From Planctomycetota bacterium (GTDB lineage Bacteria > Planctomycetota > PLA2): a DNA stretch of 64,000 nucleotides. The position numbers and the translations under genes are program-made. Below, one piece after another: positions 57,596 through 64,000 of this stretch; within the stretch, counting starts at the first letter, position 1, and each line of letters opens with the position of its first letter. The notes under the pieces are model-generated. The model was given only the letters and a program-made list of their open reading frames with translations. It was not told where the DNA came from and searched no databases. Where the stretch lies: positions 1 through 64,000 of the forward strand of contig JAJFFH010000070.1 in NCBI GenBank assembly GCA_021776735.1, read 5' to 3'.

Positions 57596-58224
57596 CTGCA
57601 GCCAACGAAATGTTCTCGGCCATCAAGCGGGGCGACGCGGAACGCGTGCGTGCGCTCCTCGACCAGGATCAACAATGCGCCGGCGCAACCGACAAGCAGG
57701 GGCTTCCGGCCGTACTTGTCGCGCTCTATCACCGCCAGGAGGAGTGTGCCCGGGTCCTGGCCGACACTCTCGGCGACGACATCGATCTGCCGGTAGCGGC
57801 CGCTCTCGGCAACGAGCGAAAGACAACGGCGCTACTCGCCGAGGGCTCCAACGCGCGCGTGCGCACGCCGGACGGGTTCACGCCACTGCACCTTGCCGCG
57901 TTCTTCGGACACACCGATACGGCGCGCGTCCTGCTCGAGCACGGCGCGGACGCCAACGCGATCGCCGACAACCCGAGCCGCGTCCGTCCACTCCATAGCG
58001 CTGCCGCCGCAACGAACGCCGCGACGATCCGCCTGCTGCTCGAGCACGGAGCCGAGGTGGGCGCCACACAACACGGCGGCTGGACCGCGTTGCAGGCAGT
58101 CACGAAACGCGGCGCACGGGACTGCATCGAGATGCTTCTCGCGGCCGAGGCCGATCCCCGCAAGGCCGCGAACGACGGCACGACCGCGCAAGACCTCGGG
58201 GAGGGCCGCTCCACGGATTCCTAG
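57592..58224 (+). CDS. ankyrin-repeat protein
   Basis: DGFTPLHLAAFFGHTDTARVLLEHGADANAIA...TIRLLLEHGAEVGA. Confidence 0.92.
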   Translation: MSAANEMFSAIKRGDAERVRALLDQDQQCAGATDKQGLPAVLVALYHRQEECARVLADTLGDDIDLPVAAALGNERKTTALLAEGSNARVRTPDGFTPLHLAAFFGHTDTARVLLEHGADANAIADNPSRVRPLHSAAAATNAATIRLLLEHGAEVGATQHGGWTALQAVTKRGARDCIEMLLAAEADPRKAANDGTTAQDLGEGRSTDS

Positions 58225-58271
58225 CCCGTTTCGCCCCCGGCGTCCCGGCGGGGCCGGCGCCAGAGCCGGGC

Positions 58272-59452
58272 CTACCGGCCCAAGCCCGGCCACACCGGGC
58301 GGCGGCGACCGGTCGTGAATACCCAACGGCGGTCGTGCGGGTCGCCGTCCTGCTTGTAGTGCAGCGTCACGCGGTACAGGCTCTTCGGCGCCAGCGGCGC
58401 GCGCGGAATGATGCAGATCGTCTTGCGGTTGTCCTGGCGTTTCTTGTTCGCCGGGTTGCCCGGCCATGACACGAGGACCGGCACGGGGAACGCGCCGCGG
58501 CGCACGACGCGCTCGAGCTTGGCCCGGACCTCGGAAAACGTTGCGCCGTCACGAAACGTGAGCGTGATCGGAAACCCCGGCTGCTTGATCTGCGGCGGAT
58601 ACGGACGCGGCGCCTCGGGCGGAAAATGCGTCGGCTGCAACGCGGATCCCGGCGCGGGCACGATCACGGGATCGCTCCACAACCGTTCCTCGACGCGCGT
58701 CTTGCCGTCGATCGCGGTGTAGCGCGCGGAGTGCCCGATGCCGATCGCCCGCGTCCCCGGATTCATGAGCGGTAGGCGGTGATAGAACGACGCGTAGGTC
58801 ATGAGCACGCTCATGCCCGGCTTTTCCTGCGACAGCATCGAACGCCGCCCCGCGAGCTCGCCCTTCTCGGTCATGGGCGCATCGCCTTCCTCGGCGTAGT
58901 GCTTGAACCCGTTCTTCTCCATCCACGCGCAGTGCTCGGTGCACCACGAACTCACCTCGGGATCGAAGTCCACCGGCGGCAGCCCGTTGATCAGCCGCCA
59001 GTAGTTGAACTGCCGAAACGTCTTGTTCTGCGCCGGATCGACCGCCACGCGCCGCGCGCGCCAGTGCACGAACGAACCGTCCGCCTCGACCTTCCACGTC
59101 ACGCGCAGCAGCTCGATCACGGCGGTCTTTTCAAGCGGCAGCACGTAGTTCATGCCGGTGAGCGCCCAGCCGTCCACGCCCTCCTCGTCGAACCGCCCGT
59201 CGCCATCGACATCGACAAACAGCACGTTCAGCCGATCGACGCGCCCCTTGCGTACGCCGGGCTTTTCCGCGAGCTTCTTGCCGTCCGCCAGGCGGTACTG
59301 AAAGCGGACCTTCTTGTACTTCCAGCGGGTCGGAGCGAGCCGCGATTTTTTCATGGGGGGCGCGGGGGCGGAAACATCGCCGTCCTTGGCTGTCGCCGGA
59401 CCCGCCAGCCCCGAAAGCAGCGCGCAACACACCGAGAGCCATCGTCGCATGG
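58272..59452 (-). CDS. secreted CAP/SCP-domain-like protein
   Basis: [42 protein letters not shown]...[22 protein letters not shown]. Confidence 0.75.
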
Positions 59453-59466
59453 TCAACAGTCTACCC

Positions 59467-61134
59467 ATGCGGTACGCTGCGCGCGTGCGAGAGATCCACC
59501 CCCCCACCGGAACCGAGCTGACCTGCCGCCACTGGGGTGCCGAAGCGATGTATCGCATGATTCAGCACAACGTCAGCCCCGGCGTGGCGGAAGATCCCGA
59601 GAAGTTGATCGTGTACGGCGGCACCGGACGCGCCGCGCGCAACTGGGAGTGCTTCGACGCGATCCTTACGACCCTCAAGCGGCTGGGCGAGGACGAGACG
59701 CTGCTGATCCAGTCGGGCAAGCCGGTCGGGGTCTTCAAGACCCACAAGGACGCGCCGCGTGCGCTGCTCGTGAACAGCCAGCTCGTACCGCACTGGGCCA
59801 CATGGGAGCACTTTCGCGAGTACGAGCGGATGGGGCTCACGATGTACGGTCAGATGACCGCGGGTTCGTGGATCTACATCGGCACGCAGGGCATCGTGCA
59901 GGGTACATACGAGACCTTCGCGGCGGTCGCCGACCAGCACTTCGATGGCTCGCTCGAGGGCAAGCTGCTCGTGACCGGCGGCTGCGGCGGCATGGGCGGC
60001 GCGCAACCGCTTGCCGCAACGATGGCGGGCGCGTGCTGCCTCATCGCGGATGTCGAACGCCGCCGGCTCGACATGCGCATCGAAACGCGTTACCTCGACG
60101 TCGTCGCGGACTCGATCGACGAGGCCCTCGAGATGGCCGAAGCGCGCGAGCCGAAGTCGATCGGTGTCCAGTGCAACATCGTCGAACTTTTGCGCGAACT
60201 CGCCGCGCGCGACCTCACGCCGGACGTGCTCACGGACCAGACCTCGGCGCACGACCCGCTGAACGGCTACGTCCCGGTCGGTATCACGTTCGAGGAAGCG
60301 TTGGCGCTGCGCGAAGCGGACCCGGACGACTACGCGAGGATGTCGCTCGCCACGATGGTCGAACACGTGCAGCTCATGAACACGCTGATGGACCGCGGCG
60401 CGATCACGTTCGACTACGGCAACAACCTGCGCGGCCACGCCGTCGAGGGCGGCCTCGAAAAAAACCAGGCCTTCCGCTTCCCGGGATTTGTGCCCGCCTA
60501 CATCCGCCCGCTGTTTTGCGAGGGCAAGGGCCCGTTTCGCTGGGTGGCGCTGTCCGGCGATCCAAAAGACATTCACCGCACGGACGAACTCGTGCTCGAA
60601 CTGTTCCCCGACGACGAGCCGCTCGCGCGCTGGATCCGCCTCGCCGGCGAAAAGATCGCCTTCCAGGGCCTTCCGTCACGCATCTGCTGGCTCGGCTACG
60701 GCGCCCGCGCGAAGTTCGGTCTCGCGCTGAACGACCTCGTGAAGCGCGGCGAACTCAAGGCCCCCATCGTGATCGGCCGCGACCATCTCGACTGCGGCTC
60801 GGTCGCCTCGCCCTACCGCGAAACCGAAGCGATGAAGGACGGCTCCGACGCGATCGCCGACTGGCCGATCTTGAACGCGCTGCTCAACACGAGCGCGGGC
60901 GCCACATGGGTCTCGGTCCACCACGGCGGCGGCGTCGGCATCGGCTACTCGATCCACTCGGGCATGGTCGTCGTCGCGGACGGCACCGACGAAGCGGCAC
61001 GTCGCCTCGAACGTGTGCTCACGACCGATCCCGGCACAGGCGTCATGCGCCACGCCGACGCGGGCTACGAACAAGCCATCGACTGCGCAAGAACAAGGGG
61101 CGTCGATCTACCGATGGTGAACAACGATGAGTAA
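59467..61134 (+). CDS. hutU: urocanate hydratase
   Basis: [72 protein letters not shown]. Confidence 0.96.
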   Translation: MRYAARVREIHPPTGTELTCRHWGAEAMYRMIQHNVSPGVAEDPEKLIVYGGTGRAARNWECFDAILTTLKRLGEDETLLIQSGKPVGVFKTHKDAPRALLVNSQLVPHWATWEHFREYERMGLTMYGQMTAGSWIYIGTQGIVQGTYETFAAVADQHFDGSLEGKLLVTGGCGGMGGAQPLAATMAGACCLIADVERRRLDMRIETRYLDVVADSIDEALEMAEAREPKSIGVQCNIVELLRELAARDLTPDVLTDQTSAHDPLNGYVPVGITFEEALALREADPDDYARMSLATMVEHVQLMNTLMDRGAITFDYGNNLRGHAVEGGLEKNQAFRFPGFVPAYIRPLFCEGKGPFRWVALSGDPKDIHRTDELVLELFPDDEPLARWIRLAGEKIAFQGLPSRICWLGYGARAKFGLALNDLVKRGELKAPIVIGRDHLDCGSVASPYRETEAMKDGSDAIADWPILNALLNTSAGATWVSVHHGGGVGIGYSIHSGMVVVADGTDEAARRLERVLTTDPGTGVMRHADAGYEQAIDCARTRGVDLPMVNNDE

Positions 61135-61241
61135 AGCCAACGGACGGCGATTCACGCCCACGGTGAACCGGACGCGCCCGCTGCTGGAACCTGACGAAAG
61201 TCCGCGTAGCGAAGTTTCGAGTGCATCGCCGTCCGTATGCT
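61135..61241. repeat. ATCGCCGTCCGT motif inverted pair between hutU and hutI
   Basis: agccaacggacggcgat (61135-61151) and gcatcgccgtccgtatgct (61223-61241). Confidence 0.95.
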
Positions 61242-61262
61242 GTCTTCCGATTCGGCCCAACC

Positions 61263-62489
61263 ATGGTTGACCTCCTCATTCAGAATGCTTCGCAGATCCT
61301 GACGCTCGCGCGTGCGGGGCTTGATGCGCCGTATGCCGGGCGCGACGCCGGGGAGCTCGGCATCGTGGACGGCGCCGTGGCCATCGAGGGCGGGCGCATC
61401 GTCGCGGTCGGGGCGGACGCGGTCGGGACGACGGCGGAGCGGGTCGTCGATGCGCGCAAGGGCGTCGTGCTGCCCGGGTTTGTCGATTGCCACACGCATG
61501 CGGTGTTTTACGGCGGGCGCGCGGACGAGTTCGAGGATCGCGCGCGCGGCGTGTCGTACGCCGAGATCGCGCGGCGCGGCGGCGGGATTCGGGCGACGGT
61601 GCGCAAGCTGCGCGCGGCCAGCGACGAGCAGTTGAACGCCGCGGTGAGGCGCCACTACGATCGTTTTTTGCGTCTCGGTACGACGACGATCGAGGCCAAG
61701 TCGGGGTACGGGCTGTCGCTCGAACACGAGTTGCGGTCGTTGCGCGCGCTCGGGATGGATCACCAGCTCGATGTCGTGCGCACGTGTCTCGCGGCGCACA
61801 CCGTCCCGGACGAGTTTCACAGAAACCCGAGGGGCTACCTCGATCTGGTGTGCGACGAGATCTATCCCGCGGTCGCGCGCGAGGGGTTGGCGAAGTACTG
61901 CGACGTGTTCGTCGAGCGCGGCGCGTTCACGTTCGACGACGGCGAGCGGGCGCTGGAGGCAGGCAAGGCGCACGGACTGCGCGGGCGCGTGCACGCGGAC
62001 CAGCTCTCGCGCAACGGCGGCGCCCGGCTCGCCTGCCGCGTCGGCGCCATTACCGCGGACCACCTCGAGTACGCCACCAAGGAAGACGCGGTCGCGATGC
62101 GCACCGCCGGGGTCATCGCCGTCCTGCTCCCGGCCGCGAACCACATGCTCGACCAGCAAGAACGCCCGCCGGCGCGCGCGATGATCGCGCACAGCTGCCC
62201 GATCGCCGTGGCCACGGACTTCAACCCGGGCTCGGCCCCCACCCAATCGATGCCGCTCACGCTCAACCTCGCGTGCGTACGCTTCGGCCTATCGGTCGCG
62301 GAAGCCCTGGTCGGCGCCACCATCAACGGCGCCTGCGCCGCCGGCATAAACGACAAGGTAGGCAGCCTGGAAGTCGGCAAGCAAGCCGACGTGTTGGTCT
62401 GTGCGGTCCGCGACTACCGAGAACTGGCGTACTGGTTCGGCCACAACCCGGTGAGGCACGTCGTCAAGTCGGGCGTGCTTGTTCGATAG
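61263..62489 (+). CDS. hutI: imidazolonepropionase
   Basis: GFVDCHTHAVFYGGRADEFEDRARGVSYAEIARRGGGI; EAKSGYGLSLEHELRSLRAL; ATDFNPGSAPTQSMPL. Confidence 0.96.
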   Translation: MVDLLIQNASQILTLARAGLDAPYAGRDAGELGIVDGAVAIEGGRIVAVGADAVGTTAERVVDARKGVVLPGFVDCHTHAVFYGGRADEFEDRARGVSYAEIARRGGGIRATVRKLRAASDEQLNAAVRRHYDRFLRLGTTTIEAKSGYGLSLEHELRSLRALGMDHQLDVVRTCLAAHTVPDEFHRNPRGYLDLVCDEIYPAVAREGLAKYCDVFVERGAFTFDDGERALEAGKAHGLRGRVHADQLSRNGGARLACRVGAITADHLEYATKEDAVAMRTAGVIAVLLPAANHMLDQQERPPARAMIAHSCPIAVATDFNPGSAPTQSMPLTLNLACVRFGLSVAEALVGATINGACAAGINDKVGSLEVGKQADVLVCAVRDYRELAYWFGHNPVRHVVKSGVLVR

Positions 62490-62501
62490 AGGCAGCCGGG
62501 A

Positions 62502-62833
62502 TGAAGCCCCTGTTCGACGAGAACCTCGCGGCGCGCCTTGTCAAGGATCTTGCCGACATGTATCCGGGCTCCGCGCACGTTCTGACGCTCGGTCTTGCCG
62601 GGGCTGGCGACCGGGCGATCTGGGATCGCGCGGCCGCAGAAGGCTTTGTTCTCGTCACGAAAGACGAGGACTTCCATCGCCTGAGTGTGCTGCTTGGTCC
62701 GCCGCCTAAGGTGATCTGGATCAGACTTGGCAACTGCGCGACGGCAGATGTGACGGGGCTGCTGCGCTTTCGAGCGAACGCGGTGCGTGCGTTTGCGGAA
62801 CACACAGAGACCGCTTTCTTGGAGCTCGGGTGA
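62502..62833 (+). CDS. DUF5615 PIN-like putative toxin
   Basis: LFDENLAARLVKDLADMYPGSAHVLTLGLAGAGDRAIWDRAAAEGFVLVTKDEDFH. Confidence 0.88.
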
Positions 62834-62917
62834 GTGAGCGATCGTGGACCGACGCGGCCGCGGACCGATAGGCCGTTCATTGTTCGATCGCGTGGCCGAG
62901 GGGCATCCGACGCGCCC

Positions 62918-63145
62918 TTAGCTGCCGGGGATGCTCGCCAGTCTGCGTTCACGTTCCGCCGCAAAAGCTAGGCACGCACGCAGATCCTCGCGACAAAGTT
63001 GCGGAAAATCGACGAGAATCTCATCCTCGCTCATTCCGCTCGCAAGGTACGAGAGCACGTCACCGACCGTGATCCGCGTCCCACGGACGATCGGCTTCCC
63101 GAAGCGGACCTCGGCATCAACCACGATACGCTCGCGATAGTCCAT
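62918..63145 (-). CDS. DUF433 protein (antitoxin-like)
   Basis: RIVVDAEVRFGKPIVRGTRITVGDVLSYLASGMSEDEILVDFPQL. Confidence 0.88.
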   Translation of the reverse strand: MDYRERIVVDAEVRFGKPIVRGTRITVGDVLSYLASGMSEDEILVDFPQLCREDLRACLAFAAERERRLASIPGS

Positions 63146-63323
63146 ACATGAATCCTATGCCGCCCCAACGACTCCGTCAAGGCGCCCCCCGCCGCCGATC
63201 GCGCCAGCAGCGGCCAGCTGATGGCGGTCCTCAGATCTTCACGCTTTTTGCTCCACCTGTATCGAACCCGAAAGTCGGGGGCTCGACCTGACTTTGCGTA
63301 GCAACTCATCGCGCCGCCGTGCG

Positions 63324-63386
63324 GTCTAACGCCTCGGCCGATCAGCGGCGACGCGAAGCGCGGTCCGCTGCATCGTCTTGTTGGGC
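63324..63386 (-). other. integron attC-like recombination site
   Basis: minus strand GCCCAAC...GATGCAGCGG...CCGCTGATCGG...GTTAGAC; arms differ by one extrahelical base. Confidence 0.8.
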
Positions 63387-63683
63387 GGCGCGCCCGGGAA
63401 CTGGTTTTCAGCCACAGAGGACTCCGAGATCACAGAAGCGTTCGAACGGGATTTCGCGGAGCCGAAATTCGACTGGGAGAGCCTCGTCGTGGATCGACCC
63501 CAAGAGACCGGGATCCATGTGGCGATGCACGTCGATCGCCGCCGCGATGATCTGCTCGGTGAGCGGGTCTCCCATCTCTGTGACCTCTGTGATCTCTGTG
63601 GCCAGAACTTCTCATCGTCCGCCCAACTGCTGCTTATCTGGTTCCGCACAAGACGACGGCCTTCTGGACTCGTGCAGTCTATC
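63339..63683. repeat. 345-bp direct repeat, copy 2 (mate 12195-12539)
   Basis: ~93% identical, ungapped by eye. Confidence 0.9.
63408..63575 (-). CDS. truncated GxxExxY-family protein, copy 2
   Basis: same reading frame as 12264-12431 remains open. Confidence 0.5.
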   Translation of the reverse strand: MGDPLTEQIIAAAIDVHRHMDPGLLGSIHDEALPVEFRLREIPFERFCDLGVLCG

Positions 63684-63866
63684 TCGAATCGGGATGGACT
63701 GCACGGGCGCTGCTGGATAAGACGCACGCCGTGGTCGCCTCCCGTCGCGCCGTGCTCTTCGGTCTATGAGCCCCCCCGGAAGTGCTCGCCTGGCCGGATT
63801 ATCGCATGTGTGCTCGCGTGCGATGCGGGCGTTCCGCGTCCGCAGGACGCTGTATCGTGGTGTCGC

Positions 63867-64000
63867 GTGAATACGATGACGCACGAGCAACTCATGGCGC
63901 GCGCAGGCGAGTTGGCGCTGGACGGCGTGCAGCGCGGCGATGGCGGGCCCTTTGGAGCGGTCGTCGCTCGTGACGGGGTGATCGTGGGCGAAGGATGGAA
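63867..64000 (+). CDS. nucleoside/guanine deaminase-like protein, truncated by window end
   Basis: MTHEQLMARAGELALDGVQRGDGGPFGAVVARDGVIVGEGW. Confidence 0.8.
   Translation, partial: MNTMTHEQLMARAGELALDGVQRGDGGPFGAVVARDGVIVGEGW

Noticed and set aside
62112-62126. catcgccgtcctgct in hutI
   Set aside because: Partial match within conserved GVIAVLLPAANHML coding; not counted as a motif copy.

Overview
High-GC chromosomal window, gene-dense. The content (PEP-CTERM protein, HEAT+VWA proteins, DUF4388/PQQ protein, ECF sigma next to a Ser/Thr kinase, hut genes) resembles Planctomycetota or a related phylum; that assignment is inference. It holds about 55 supportable genes, including rluA-like, kdsB, pyrG, fabH, rsmG, hutH/hutU/hutI, an MglA-like GTPase operon, three glycosyltransferases and toxin/antitoxin-like genes. 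The most striking signal is not a gene. A dispersed motif, ATCGCCGTCCGT (extended RYATCGCCGTCCGTNNGCT), has 25 exact 12-mer copies by my hand scan plus several near-copies. Copies split almost equally between strands (12/13), are enriched between genes, form inverted pairs at gene ends (mainly convergent ones), and are read in different frames inside variable parts of CDSs (QTDGDV, IAVRLL, SKRTAM, ANGRR). This layout resembles the DNA uptake sequences of Neisseriaceae and Pasteurellaceae, but in an apparently unrelated lineage. Other notable signals: integron attC-like sites with a 345-bp duplicated cassette and no integrase in the window; composite hairpin modules between convergent genes; a ~108-bp tandem hairpin repeat; widespread TANNNT boxes 6-10 nt from start codons (leaderless transcription); a five-gene MglA/roadblock operon with a tail-anchored GTPase; a 59-aa membrane ORF missing from the ORF track; and several single-base frameshifts. 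All counts and alignments were done by eye and need computational confirmation.
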